In this document: positions 44,669 to 56,729 of the stretch, in pieces
Layout of the letters: each line of letters begins with the position of its first letter
Numbering within the stretch: the stretch's first letter is position 1
Source of the DNA: Rhodocollybia butyracea
Lineage: Eukaryota > Basidiomycota > Agaricomycetes > Agaricales > Omphalotaceae
Assembly (NCBI GenBank): GCA_015501585.1
Contig: JADNRY010000237.1
Span: 31,639 to 95,638, forward strand
Direction: 5' to 3'
DNA length: 64,000 nucleotides
The notes under the pieces: model-generated
Databases searched by the model: none
What the model was told of the DNA's origin: nothing
What the model saw: only the letters and a program-made list of their open reading frames with translations
Made by a program: the position numbers and the translations under genes

Positions 44669-47661
44669 ATGTCTGCCGATACTAAAGCTGTTTTAGAAGA
44701 CTCTGAACCGCACCTTTTGTCAACAGTAAATGTGAGTAAAGCGTGTATTGATACTGATGAAATGTACTAAAATCTAGGCGATGATAGGACAAAAGAGATG
44801 AATTTGGACTAGAAATGTCAGCAGGAGCAACAATATGGCAAGAATACGTAAAGAAAGCTGATGCATATGACCAACAACTACTTCAACAGTGGAATCAGAA
44901 CCTTGATAACATGCTCATTGTAGTAAGAGGAGACAAATATGTTTTATCATGAGCTGCTAATCATAATTCCCTAGGCGACTTTGTTTTCTGCCGTGGTTAC
45001 TGCCTTTGTTATTGAATCAATTCAAGGTCTGGGCCCAAGTTCTCAAGATTTGACAAACAGCCTGCTGTTAGATATTGTCCAAGGCATTAAGAATACCTCC
45101 CTAAATACCACACAGACCAGAACAGAAACAGATTTTGTTCTTTCTCCAACCAATGTGTGGGTCAATGGACTTTGGTTCACTTCATTGGCTTGCTCTCTAG
45201 GTGATGCAGCAATAGCAATGCTAATAAAGCAATGGCTGAATGCATATTCTGCTGGACTTCCCGCATCACCCCAGTTGCGCGCTCGCATGAGGCAGCATAG
45301 ATTCAATGCTCTAATCAGGTGGAAAACCCCTGAGATCATTGGCTTTTTGCCTTTTGCATTGTCAATCTGTGTAATGATGTTCCTGACAGGACTTTCTGTC
45401 TGGCTCTTTTCTCTCAACAACACAATTGCTGTAGTTTCAACTGCCTGCGTAGGCATCATCTTTATCTTCCATGTTGCTAGTCTCTTTCTTCCAGCCATAT
45501 GCAACTCTCCATGGAAAACTGCTATCTCACCATTGATATATGAAAGCCTGTATCCACTCCGTAAGCTTATTAGAAGCCCAAGCTTTCATCAATTCCTTCG
45601 GGCTGTTCTAAGTATTTTGACAAGCATATTTCAAGTGTCATTCTGGACAATCATATTTGAATGGGCTATGGCTATGTTCCAACAGGTGAAGGGTATATTT
45701 GAATGGTTGATAACAAGAATACCTGGTCGTCATCATGCCCGTACTGTGCTCTATTGTACAATTGGAGGACTTTTGTCTCCTGTTATTGTGGTCTTTTGGG
45801 TAATATATTGGATAATGCAAGGGGCAATGATAGTGTTCAAGAGACCAGTTTTCACAAGAGTTTTCAAGAGACCAGTCATAGTCACCATTTTGGTCAAAAA
45901 ATACAAGTATTACACCTCAAGATATAGGCTTGTTTGGCCATCCTATCTCCTTCCCCTTGGCTTGATGATTAAAAGGATATGGCAATATTTAACAAAGCTG
46001 CAAGACATACCTCAATGGATCAGTCGTGGTAAAGAATTACCATGGAAACCACCTTCTGAGTATGAAGATGAGATGCATCTCATTAAGGAACCAACTTCAT
46101 CTCACAGGCTTGATGGCAGGCTCTTCTTTGGGGAACTTTTACATCTACAGAGCAATTGTTTATAGATCAAAGCATCCAGGCTCTTGCTGGTCTTTCATAT
46201 GACTTTGCTCATGTTGACATACTTGAAGCTCTATTACCATCAGTACAACAAAACTTGATTGCTTGTCTAAAATCAGAATATTTGCATTTTGACAAAATAG
46301 AGCTATATGCACGAGCTTTGTGGCACCTTGAATCAAATCTCAGTATGTGGGGTAGTGGCCCGGGAAAAGGATCTCACGCAGCAGATCTGGTGCGGGCACA
46401 TGTACAGATGATAGAGCAAACCCTTCACAAGGATTCATCAGCTTTTATTGCTTGCATTTGTTCTTGTAGAATGTTAAATGAAATTGCAAGTTTACTTCAG
46501 AGCTTGAGTGATCAGACTAATATGGTTGGTTCTGGTATACACACATTTCACATAAGACTCATGGTGGAGACACTGAGCCAAGAAATATCCCGGCGAAAAC
46601 AAACAGATATCAACATGTGGACTACGGCACCTTCAGAGAACCCTTTGGAAACCAATGTTATACCACCCCTTGTCAAACTTCTGAACCTAAAAGAAGAGTC
46701 TCCCAGTGACAATGAGCCATTGAATACTTCTATTGCTGTCATTTTAGCAGTTCTCACTTGTGCAATTCCAAACATGAACTTTTGTGCATACTCAAATGAG
46801 GAGCGGAGAAAAAAAGATTTTTACTATCTTATATGTGCTTCTTTGTCAATGGTATTGAGATTTACAGAACATTTTCAGTGCCAAGAAATCTCAGAAATGG
46901 TTTACAATAAACTCATGGTAGCCGGGCTTGGAATGTTGGCACATCCTTCTCAGGATAACCCTCATTACAATATGACTGTTGCTGAAATATTTAAGGCTAC
47001 TTTCTCCAGTCGCCAGCCCTTACGTAATGATATGGTGATTGCATTGTCAAAAATAGACAATCAAGTTTATTTACATTTGCAGCCAGGAGTAATTCCAGAC
47101 CCAGCTAGATATTTTACTGACACCACACCAATGGAAGTACAGATAGCCATTGGCATCTGTGTTGAAAACCTGCATTTTCAAGATCATCTTGCACTCAGTT
47201 TGGTTAAATCACTCAGGCCTGGTCAGGATGGAGAACTTGTCAGATGTGTAATGTCACTAGATATTGCTGTAGATGTCAGAGCACAGGCGTTCAAACTTTT
47301 ATTAAAAAGGGCGCATGTGTCTCAAAACAATACTCGTCAGTGGAGAATTGGGTTTCTGACTGCTGCTGAGGCTTTCTTTAAATCCATTGGTTCCCTCAAT
47401 CAGCTAGAGCTGGATCATTGGATGGATACTCTTTCTTCATTGTGCAAGCATAAGGAGGATGTTTTGTTCCAAGGTAGATTAATGGAGACATTTATTAGAT
47501 GGGCCTATCAGGATTGGAGAGGTCGACCATTGATGACTGATCATTTGCCAAGCTTAAATCAAATGGCAAGATCACTCTCAATCAGTGTTGAAGATATAAA
47601 TGACACATCTTGGTTCTCAAACATTCCAGTCGAAGTTCATAATAAAATTCAAATCAAGTAA
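44669..47661 (+). CDS. DUF6535 multi-pass membrane protein, about 960 aa
   Basis: Function unknown; the family is abundant in Agaricomycetes. Exons 44669-44731, 44788-44922 and 44975 onward join in frame. Exon 2 opens with DEFGLEM and WQEYVKKAD, typical of the DUF6535 start. Four membrane helices follow: FSAVVTAFVIESI, LACSLGDAAIAML, FALSICVMMFLTG and ACVGIIFIFHVAS. The C-terminal 500 residues are helical and lack motifs. The frame changes by one base near 46130: a run of four G would need to be five to join TTTGGGG to the following GTFTSTEQ frame. As read, the protein stops at 46165. Everything after that is open to 47661, so I favour a homopolymer error. A pyrimidine/purine-rich tract follows the stop. 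Confidence 0.8.
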
Positions 47662-48342
47662 TTGGGATTCCAGAATTCTTTTTCTTCTTTCTTCTCTCTT
47701 CTTTCTCTTTCTTGTTTCTTTTTTTCTTTTACTGAAAACACTTTTCTTGTAATATGTATGTGCTTCTTGTGTAACCAACTGTAGAACAATAGTAATAATC
47801 TCAATCTCTAAATGATTTGTTAAACTTGGTTTTAGTAATTTAGTGAATGCTTCCAAAAATAACAGACTTGAACAAAGCATACTAAATGAATAGCTGCGCC
47901 ATTACAATGTGGATATTAGGGCACGAGGCTGGCAAAATCCGGGATGATGGAAGTTGGGAGAGAAGTTTTAAACTTCTTGAGTGCTTTCAATATGCAGGGG
48001 CTGTTCATGTCGTGGTGGTGGCGTGAAGCACACCAAGTTGACTAGAAGTGAAACTCCTGGTGTTTACTTCATTTTAATGGCATGACTCACAGTTCAGATA
48101 TGACATGATTTCATGGCCAGTAGTACAACACATATGCACGCCGAAGGGACTGCCTGTCCAACCTGCCTCCCATAACGAGGCGGACAGCCACCCACCACTA
48201 AGGACAGACACATCTCAGGGCCCTGGAGCGCAGGCAACTGGCGGCACCAACCCCCGACCCACAACTGGGCATGTACCCACGGGAACCAGTACTGGTACCA
48301 GCCAGCCAACACACTTCTGCAGGCAAACCTGCCTGCACCCGC
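47662..48342. other. Intergenic, no gene seen
   Basis: It contains a CTTTCTT-rich tract just after the DUF6535 stop. A GC-rich stretch (48100-48340) includes a short palindrome around CCAGTACTGG. Confidence 0.4.
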
Positions 48343-49248
48343 TGAGGTGGGAGACCCCAACCTCTCAGTGAGAAGTAATTGTAGAGAACATGAGTGAATA
48401 CAACTGAGTAGCTATGAACATGCGTGAAAGGCTATATACTGACGGCAAACTCCGGCCCAGAACGCCACGATCCCCTACTCCATGTGCCCCATACAAAACA
48501 TGGTGACGTCCTCATCGCCTACCAAATACCTAAACAATGAAAGCAAAGCCTTCTGTCTGCTAAACTTGAGCCCCCTACACTGCAAACCCAAAACAACTAA
48601 TCCCAGTCCAAGATCCCAAGTCCTAACCAAACTCTCAGGCTTTTCCGCAACCATTTTGGGCAAAGTCAACACCAGATTCCCTGCAGGTCTAATCTGCAAT
48701 GTACCCCCCTCAGGTATCTAGGCATATCCATCTTGAGTTGGCAAAATCTAAATGCAAGTCGTGGAGCAGTTCTGTCAAGTTGAAGCACAATGCGGCGTGT
48801 TGAATAGAAGAGTGATGGTTATGTAAATTCTTTTTCAAGCGAATGGCAAGTGTGCAGTGGCAGGGATGAAAATGGACAGTAGAGGTGTGAATGTCGATGA
48901 AAGAATGTGAAAACGACGTGTCGGCAATAGATAAGATGTCTGGCAGTACAGCTGCACTGGCGATGGACCGAAAAAAGTCTCCAAATGTGATGGATTGATG
49001 TCGACAAGTTCAGATGATGATTGGTGAGAAAGACAGATGAAAATGGCTGAAAAGACAGTGTCGATGGTCCAAAAGAGTATGAAAGCACAAATCACACTCT
49101 CATCACCATAATGAGGTGGGAGACCCCAACCTCAGTGAGAAGTAATCATAGAGAACATGAGTGAATACAACTGAGTAGCTACGAGCATGCATGAAAGGCT
49201 ATATACTGACGGCGAACTCCGGCCAGAACACCACGATCCCCTACTCCA
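48343..49248. mobile_element. Miniature LTR element (TRIM-like), 906 bp
   Basis: Direct terminal repeats 48343-48482 and 49112-49248 (140 and 137 bases, highly similar) begin TGAGGTGGGAGACCCCAAC and end CCCCTACTCCA. A short duplication CCGC flanks the element (48339-48342 and 49249-49252). The interior of about 630 bases has no gag or pol. TG...CA ends, short terminal repeats and small size fit TRIM-type non-autonomous retrotransposons. Confidence 0.8.
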
Positions 49249-49471
49249 CCGCAAACATGCTGGACATAGGAATCTAGGCTATACAGACCCGGGCCCAGTC
49301 AGAACTTAACTGGGATACTAATGCACAGCCTAGTAGTTGGTAGGGCTCTGCACCGTATTGTACACAGTTACAGCCGTACCTAGTAGTTGGTCGCATCTAC
49401 TAACTACCTGTGAGGCTTCGGGTATAATCAGAGCTGTTAATCCGAGTCCAGTGCGATGGGTTTCGGGTATA

Positions 49472-49606
49472 GTCCCCGACTCTGACCGAAGGGAAGGGAG
49501 GGTCTTGTAGGTGTCAAATGAGTGTTGGATTCTTCCAAAACCGCCAGATCGGGTATTTCTTTCCCACCTGATGTTGAGCCGCCATGCCGGTTCATCCGGT
49601 TGTTTC
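49472..49606. repeat. Dispersed 130-bp repeat, copy 3
   Basis: Very close to 36850-36985 over CCCCGACTCTGACCGAAGGG and the following 110 bases. Confidence 0.75.
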
Positions 49607-50136
49607 AGAAGTCCTATCTAATCATGTTATACCAAATCCGGTCATTTAACTGATGATCCGGTATGCAGGATAGTTGCCACTATCCTGATCTTCATGCTAC
49701 GATCATCGGCTTGATCTCCTAGTAAAACCTGCATGAGTCTTGCTTTTTCTGCCTTTGTCTTACCTTTGTCTTACCCTGTCAAACCCCATCAACGGCAGCC
49801 ACTGACCTTGAGGATGTCTTCCCTAGAATCAACTTATGCTGCAGTTCGTAACTCCATACCAGTGTCAAATGCCTGAACCTCTTGTAGTCGAATTGGATTT
49901 AAAAAAATTAACCACTGCAGTTCTAAATACAATACCTTCACCTCCGCTTGATATATTCCCTCTTCTACGTTCAAGGAGTCGCACAAGTTGCGGCACAACA
50001 ACGCGCCAGTGCTGAGATAATGTCAGTTATGTATTCACCAAGATATTATCCTGAACATACATTTTCCTTGCTATTTTGTCAACTTGTGCAATTTCTGACC
50101 ATTTTGTATTGAGGTTTGTAGTATGAGGATGTGAAC
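49607..50136. other. Intergenic, no gene seen
   Basis: No coding frame or clear repeat borders. A few CCTTTGTCTTACC words repeat near 49755. Confidence 0.35.
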
Positions 50137-50436
50137 ATGGCGAGTTCCATGTTTTCGGGATCCAATTTATTTGAGATGGCAGCTGTCTGCGAGGCATGGC
50201 CAGAAAGAGGACATTGGTTAAATCTTCAGTCCATGGTACTAAACCTTCGGAATCTCTGTAGTTATGTTGAGGGTTTGGAATATACGGAATGCCTTGCTCT
50301 CGACGGCTTTGTCAATGATGCCTTTGGTGACCTTCTCCAATCTTCTTATGCTCACTTTCAAGCACTAACTCCCACTCAAAGAGAGAGGCTTCCAAGAGGC
50401 TTCTTGATAAAATTCTTGTCCTTCATCTGCTGTTAG
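50137..50436 (+). CDS. Small open frame, hypothetical, 99 aa
   Basis: ATG at 50137 opens MASSMFSGSNLFEMAAVCEA and runs to FLIKFLSFICC. Composition is protein-like (balanced, with a helical C-terminus), and a CAG/TAG acceptor-like site precedes it, so it could be an internal exon or a gene remnant. No family recognised. Confidence 0.3.
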   Translation: MASSMFSGSNLFEMAAVCEAWPERGHWLNLQSMVLNLRNLCSYVEGLEYTECLALDGFVNDAFGDLLQSSYAHFQALTPTQRERLPRGFLIKFLSFICC

Positions 50437-51361
50437 TGGTGAATGGAGGCATCCCAACATGAGGGTCATACAGTGGGTCAATCATAACATCACTGCTAGC
50501 CTCTAGGTAGACAATGGTATATTATACCTTCAAAAAAGCTCAAAAATCAGTCACCATATTCCTTTGATGCTTTCATTTTGGCATGACTCTCTGATGGATT
50601 TAACACTCCACACAACAATATAAGATAATGCCCATGGAATTGAACCCGTTCAGTCAATTTGACTGTCCCATAAAGTGCTCACATTATGCCAAAGATCTCT
50701 CCCTTATCTGAGGGTTTGGATTGTTCAAAATTACAACCAAACAGATCATGGAAAATACAACGGTACATTAAATTAAAAAATCACATCTGGCAGCGATCGG
50801 ATCTTCAGCAGCTCTAGAAGCACGATCTGACCTCTTCTTTGGTATTTCAGGGATGATCATCCAAATTGACCAAGTCATCACCATACATAGTCAGTAATAA
50901 GTACAAGAAATAAAGAATGTGAGTACTAACCTCAGCGACAGTGGTAGAACAATGCTGAGGTGTCAATATATGTAGAATGCAATTAAAAGAATGTGTCACA
51001 TGGGACATATGTAAGTAACGTAATGAAACCAGAAAATATTCTGGTTTTGTTACGGCATGAATCCACGAACGTATAGATGACATAACAAGATAAGATCATC
51101 GACTTTTAACACTATGAACTGCAGAAGGGTTTAAGGTAAGAAATAAATGAGTAACCCTAGCCATAGTAATTACAAATTTGATGATGAGCTTTTTTTTTTG
51201 CTGAGATTGTATTCACTTCTTTCAAGAGCAGCATGGCTCATTGCTCATTGTCAGTAAACAATGCATGTACTCATCTCAAACTCATCTTTCAGGTGTTTAC
51301 AATACTTGAGGTGACACAGATAACAGTACCAAAGAGATATGAGAGAAGTGTGAGGACAGTA
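50437..51361. other. Intergenic, no gene seen
   Basis: AT-rich and without coding character. No repeat shared with the rest of the window was noticed. Confidence 0.35.
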
Positions 51362-51366
51362 TGAAG

Positions 51367-51624
51367 TGTCGTAGGTATCCGGCGCAGTGGGGACTCGGAG
51401 CTGTGAGGCTCCCACAGGAGATTGGGAATACAAGTGCTCTATTGCTCTATATATTACTTGGGCTTCATACCAGGCCCTATATACTACAGTACAGGTACTC
51501 TACAAGGTGTCTACCGGGTCTGTAGGTATTAGTAAGTAGCTTGGTAAGTATATCAGTAAGCTACATCAGAAGACTATCAGTCCCGGATTGACATGATGTC
51601 ATTGTCGGATCGGCAACTACAACA
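51367..51624. mobile_element. Solo LTR, family III, 258-bp deleted form, reversed
   Basis: It starts TGTCGTAGGTATCCGGCGCA and ends CGGCAACTACAACA, the reverse complement of the ends of 33662-34442, with a large internal deletion. Left flank TGAAG (51362-51366). The right flank becomes TGAAG once the hAT element 51629-52372 and one copy of its duplication are removed, giving a perfect 5-bp target duplication. Confidence 0.88.
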
Positions 51625-51628
51625 TGAA

Positions 51629-52372
51629 TAGTGTTGGGGAGGGCCGGGTCGGGTCAGAGGCCCTGTGGTCGGGTCGGGTCACCAAGGGTCAGGGCCAGCT
51701 AAAATCCTGACCCTGGCCCACCTAAGAGGGTCAGGGTCCGGCCCAGGGCCACTCCTAAAAAGGAAATAGTTGAGAATTAGCTAGAGTTTCAGCTAAAATT
51801 GTCTCTCCTTTGATTCCTCTGCCCCAACTTGGTGGTCAGTAGGGCTAGGGAGTACTATGATGATAGTAGACAGGCCATGATCTTATCCAAAATGGTTCAT
51901 ACTAGTTACTACTTCAATGAAAAGCTCAAGCAGAATAACTTCATTACAGCCAATAGAGTTAGATACTGTACTATGTCTATCTGATAGGTTACAACATAAG
52001 AAGAAATTTGACTGTGAATCCTTGCTGTTCTTGCATTTTGTGCACTAATGTGTCACAAGATGATGGGTAGTGCATTAAATTTACAGTTCTCCGTGCTTTA
52101 CTCATGGGCTAAGTTTACAAGTGACTATGAACTAGTGAATTTACTAGTAGACTCAGGCTATTGAGCAAAAACATTCAACACTCAAGAGCACCCAGGCATG
52201 AGCTTTAGACTTGATCTTGGCCCAAGGTCAAGACCCAGGGCCAGGGGTCAGCAAAATCCTGACCCTGGCCCTTGACCCTCTTTGACCCTCTGCAAGGGCC
52301 GGGTCGGGTCGGGTCGACCCTAGCTGGGTCGGGCCGGGTCAAGGGTCACCGACCCGACCCTCCCCATCACTA
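51629..52372. mobile_element. Non-autonomous hAT-like element, 744 bp
   Basis: The ends are TAGTGTTGGGGAGGG...CCCTCCCCATCACTA with an exact 8-bp duplication AACATGAA (51621-51628 and 52373-52380). The arms are rich in GGGTCGGGTC and GACCCTGGCCC words. The centre is AT-rich and non-coding. It inserted across the right edge of the solo LTR. Confidence 0.92.
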
Positions 52373-52494
52373 AACATGAAGATGAGCTTTGCGGTGTTGA
52401 ATAAGATTCAACACAACAAAGATATAATACTACTAATAATAGTGATACCTGAAATTGTGGTTGGCTTGGTCCAACAAGTGCTCAGCATGTGCCT

Positions 52495-53090
52495 CTAGTG
52501 AAACTGAAGGCCTCTGGCCAGGATCTTCAAAACCCCGACACCTAAGGGATTCTTATAAGGGATATAAAGTAGGAAACATTCCAGGAAACAGATCTCGATT
52601 GTTGTACTCAGGAATGGGTTATGATCAAATTTGACAAGGTTCACATGGTTTAGGTTTGAGGCCAAAGCAATATTTCTTAATGCAGATGATGTTTTAAAGC
52701 GGCCAGGAACTGTGTCACTTTCAGGACTATAGACACCCGACTTTTCCAAGAGGAGATCAGAATTAGACAGATTTTCTGCTGGATGTTCATCAAAGCTGGA
52801 AGTTTCCCCCTCAAACAATGACACTGGGTCACTTTCGTGGTCATAAATTATTCTCTCAAGCAATCCAGGGAAAATACCTTCTTCAGGATACATATCCAAA
52901 ATTCTATCATCAACTGGAGGTAGACCAGAGTACAACAGGAATGTTCCCTCAAATAAGCAAGGAACAGCTTGATCTTGGATTTCCGTACAAAATGATGCTT
53001 AAGTTTGGCAATATCAACCATCTTTAACTTCCGTGGCCTAATAAAGACCACACTTATCAGGTCATTTAAATCTGATGGAGCCCATGGCAA
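52495..53090 (-). pseudogene. Remnant resembling a Helitron-type N-terminal region
   Basis: On the minus strand, 53090-52935 and 52935-52495 read as one protein-like stretch if one frameshift near 52935 is accepted. It includes KLKMVDIAKLKHHFVRKSK, then LPPVDDRILDMYPEEG. The pattern of a short basic helix followed by NLxxYPExG-like sequence recalls the DUF6570 region before the helicase-like domain of basidiomycete Helitrons. The match is from memory of the family pattern and is weak. Confidence 0.35.
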
Positions 53091-53520
53091 AGCTGTTGCA
53101 TTCTCAAATAGTTAGGCAGCGATGGGAGCGCATGCTCAGAAACCAGTGCCTGAGTTCTCCGTCTCAAAAAGATGTTGCCCACACTAGGCAGTAAGTAATG
53201 TATATGTATATGTCACAGAAATCATGAGGCAGACTTTTGCCTGTAAGCTTCTACTCATGGAGATTTAACCTACATAGTATGTAAAGTATGTATTAATCTT
53301 GTAGTCGGGATTGCTGCGCAGCAGCGTTAAGGATTTATATGGATTTGCGCGCGCATCGACGACGATGGCGTAATTAGTTTTGATACCGGATCAAATCATA
53401 TCAAATCTACACTGCTCTCCAAAAATTCTTACTCGAAAACAGCAGACAACAGCTCGAAAAAACTTTTAATTGAGTTGGAAACTTGGACTTATGCGAGGAT
53501 GTTATTGTTTTGGGTAATTG
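53091..53520. other. Upstream region of the third secreted-protein gene
   Basis: Nothing recognised beyond the promoter block near 53527. Confidence 0.4.
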
Positions 53521-53526
53521 TCAAGG

Positions 53527-53533
53527 TATAAAA
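53527..53533 (+). promoter_or_regulatory. TATA box of the third secreted-protein gene
   Basis: TATAAAAAGC lies about 98 bases before the ATG at 53625 and is followed by the conserved CTGCTGGTTCAGTCC block. Confidence 0.55.
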
Positions 53534-53624
53534 AGCAACTCGTGGATAGCAATGCTGTAGTCGTCCTGCTGGTTCAGTCCTCTCTGCCTTACATATTCTA
53601 AACAAATTGCAATCCACAAAAAAG

Positions 53625-54875
53625 ATGCGCTCTGCTCTTCTCCTCGCGCTCATCGCTAGCTCTATGCTTGTTGTGTTCTCTCAACCAGTTAAACGGGAAG
53701 CGCATGTAAGTGCTCGATATGGTACTGATACTGTACTGAATACCCAGATAGACTCTCCCGGTCCCGACCATGACTTTCCTTGCACCGGAAACAGGTGAAG
53801 CCAGATTTGACTCATTCGAAAATGAAGTTCCGAATACCTATTCACGATTCATCAACGACGCTTTGAACATGAAGGGCACAAAATGGACATATGAGGGTTC
53901 ATTCCTCCGAGATCGGAAATTCACTGTCTTGAAATTAACCGGAGGGCCCCACTGTCCCATGAACGTTCCGTGCTATGCGTGGAGAGCAAGAGGTGGTGAG
54001 TACTTACTCTTAGTTGTAGGTTTCCTTGCATTCTATATACTTTGCCAGCTGTTATTCATGGGTCGAAGAGGCCCGCCAATCCTACCATGATGGACTACAT
54101 TGGCCTTACTACAGGACTGACACAGGCTAACGGCACGGCTGTGTGCGCGGGAGTTTTTCCTCCGAAAGTCCGTGAACATATACCGTCGGGGGCAGAATGG
54201 GAGCTCCTTAGAACGGAATTTAACGAGATGTCTATACCGGGTGTACCAAAAACAGGATTACTACCCTTTACAGTACCATTTCTGGCGGTGCGTTTTCGCT
54301 ACTGGGTAATTGCACTTTACTTAACCACCCTGTATTATCAGGTTCCTACCGTGAAGTTCTTAAATATCGCAGATGGTCAACCTTTGAACCCCGAAGGACA
54401 TGCTGCACCGTCACTGAAAACAGTCATGACTACCCGGCTCAACGAGATACTTTATTTAGCAGGCCCCGATACAGTAACCTACCACGGAAAGCCAGTATGG
54501 CCTGGCAGCGAGCCTGTTTACTTTGAGTACATAGGAGGTGACGTGCGCTGTACATTTTGGGCCCCATGTTATGGGTGGGCAGGAAAAGCTGGTTAGTACT
54601 TACTCCTAACTCTAATTTTCTTTCCGTACCTCATGTATGCTTTGTTAGCCTACGTAAAGCCTGGACATAAAAAACCAACAGAAGGCTTCTTTATGGGCGT
54701 CGGAAAGCCAATATTACCGCAGATAGAGGGACAGGAATTGGAATATATTGTGGAATATCTTGGGGGTTCCAAAGTGGACCGGGTGGGGGCGACGCCGCAT
54801 CAAGTCTGGGCACCTCTGATGAAACCGTATGAAAAGAACATCAGAGATATGCTTAGTAAGCAAGGTCATACGTAG
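53625..54875 (+). CDS. Lineage-specific secreted protein, internally duplicated, 346 aa
   Basis: Intact paralogue of 25629-26938. Exons 53625-53705, 53752-53995, 54049-54287, 54342-54591 and 54649-54875 join in frame. The signal peptide is MRSALLLALIASSMLVVFS. Modules: A (MTFLAPETG to GGPHCPMNVPCYAW), B (DYIGLTTGLTQ with GVFP), A' (VKFLNIADGQPL to GGDVRC and CYGW) and B' (FMGVGKPI). Intron positions and phases match the paralogue exactly. B' is more diverged than in 25629-26938. Unknown function; probably exported. Confidence 0.8.
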
Positions 54876-55619
54876 TGCAGTGCATCGAAGGTACCCATCG
54901 CTCAACTAAGCTAGGACTAAAATAAAAGAATATTGTAGACTCCGTTGTTGTAGTAACCTGTGACAGTACAAAGTGCCATATTTTTTTCCCAAAGAGTCGG
55001 AGACTGATTTCAAAGCGTATACCGTTACGACAGCATGGTATGGCTCAACGATGCTTAGAGAAGCTGTCTAGTCTCATCAACTATCTCATGTGGTACTCCA
55101 TCAGTATCTCGTTGGTGGTTTGGTGATAGTTTTTTCAGAGTGACTATCTATTCACGTTTTATGAAGAAATAGCCGGTTTTATGGTCATCGCCTCCCGACG
55201 TAGGCCATATTTATAGGTATATTGTGTCAGTTTTGATAGTACTTCTCTTGTACTCCCATGGCAGTCCTCAGTTCGCAAACAAAATTTAAAAGTGGCATCC
55301 GAATTTCCACATATACACGATACAACAACTACACAAGTACTAAGCTTTACGTGGATACAAATTTACAGCATGCAATTTCCTTTTTGTTTCCATTGAGCTC
55401 CAAGATAATCTTAGCAGCGATGAGGACAATGTATCTCCAGAACCGCTTTCCGCTCAAACCCTCGTTGTCTCAATCGCCCACATCCCATTCTTGCCACTCC
55501 CCTCCTTCCCCAACTAATCCACTCTCTTCACGTCCCTCCCAATCTCCGGCACACCCTCGCCCACCTCATCTCCTCATTATAAAAATCCTTCTCCGGCATC
55601 AGCCACTGCACTCCACCAC
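54876..55619. other. 3' flank shared with the other secreted-gene loci
   Basis: The segment 54890-55260 parallels 26950-27470 (CAACTAAGCT, TTGTAGACTC, AGAGTGACTAT, CATATTGTGTCA-like words), so the duplicated block reaches beyond the gene. The stretch 55440-55620 is CT-rich and shows no gene. Confidence 0.5.
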
Positions 55620-56720
55620 CCCCCGATCACCTCCCACATCGTCAGCCTAACCACTTCATTGCCGAATGCGTAGTGTGAGCATGCATCTGAACTTGGGTAT
55701 GTTGATAGGAACCGCAGATCAATAAACGTAGGTGGGCGGAAGATGAATCAATGATACATGGTACAATAATATATTTAATATGCGGATATGGTCGTTCATC
55801 TCTACAATGTCAGATAATCATCAGTTGAGAGTGCCACTGTAGACGAGAGATTGATAGACTCTGAGGTAGTCAGTCGGGATCGGGAAAGCCGTCTAGCTGT
55901 AAATAAAAAGGGACGACGCGTCTACAGCTCATGTAGTCCTAACCAAGTAGCGAGAAAAGGAAATATGAAGAAATAATACTTATCTTGATGATAAACACGC
56001 GCCGCTACACCGTAGACGACGATGGACACTGGATAAACTTGGCTCGTTGGCCTCTGAGGTGACAGTTCCGGACGAAGGGGGGAAAAGTGTGGATTTCTAC
56101 TAGACGTCGTACAGCGAAGTAGGTAAATATAAGTAAACAGAGAAAAGAAGTACTACTTATGATGAAATGATCGAAAAGAAAGTTTATTAACCTCGAGTCG
56201 GACCGATCCGTTCCCCGAGATCCTCAATCAGCAAACAGAATCGGGATACCGCTTAGCGCAATCCCCCGACACCAGCTAACAGAGGGGGCAAAGCTCTGTA
56301 GCATGTACGAGACTTGCTCAAGGCGTCGTGGTGTCGGTGGCGGTCCGGATACTGCCCCGTACCGGCCAATATGCTATAATAAAATAGAGTAACAATGAAA
56401 ATGGGGAGAAATGGAATATCGATGAGAGGGCAATCTAACTCTACTACACCACTTTTTACGGAGAAGTCGGTGCGACAGTTACGGGGCGACTGATGCACAT
56501 TATGAGCGTATTTGCAACCGCCAGAAACGTCAATTGTAACGAGGAGACACCGATGAGACGGCGTGACAAGTTTGCGGTCGTCATCCGCGATCGCTGTGTG
56601 ACGTAGCGAGGAGACGCCAACGTAACGGACGCGGCTGCAAATACGCTCGTAGATGTGGCCGTCGAGGGAGCGAGTACTGGCGTAGGGGCAAGACGCGTCA
56701 AGTGTGGTGTTCGCTCCTCC
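55620..56720 (-). repeat. Unit A, copy 3, split by about 800 unrelated bases
   Basis: The parts 55620-55830 and 56640-56720 match 27540-27920. The intervening 55830-56640 has no counterpart there and is probably an insertion. It contains repeated GACGACG/CGTCGTC words but no recognised ends. Confidence 0.5.
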
Positions 56721-56729
56721 TATCATCAA

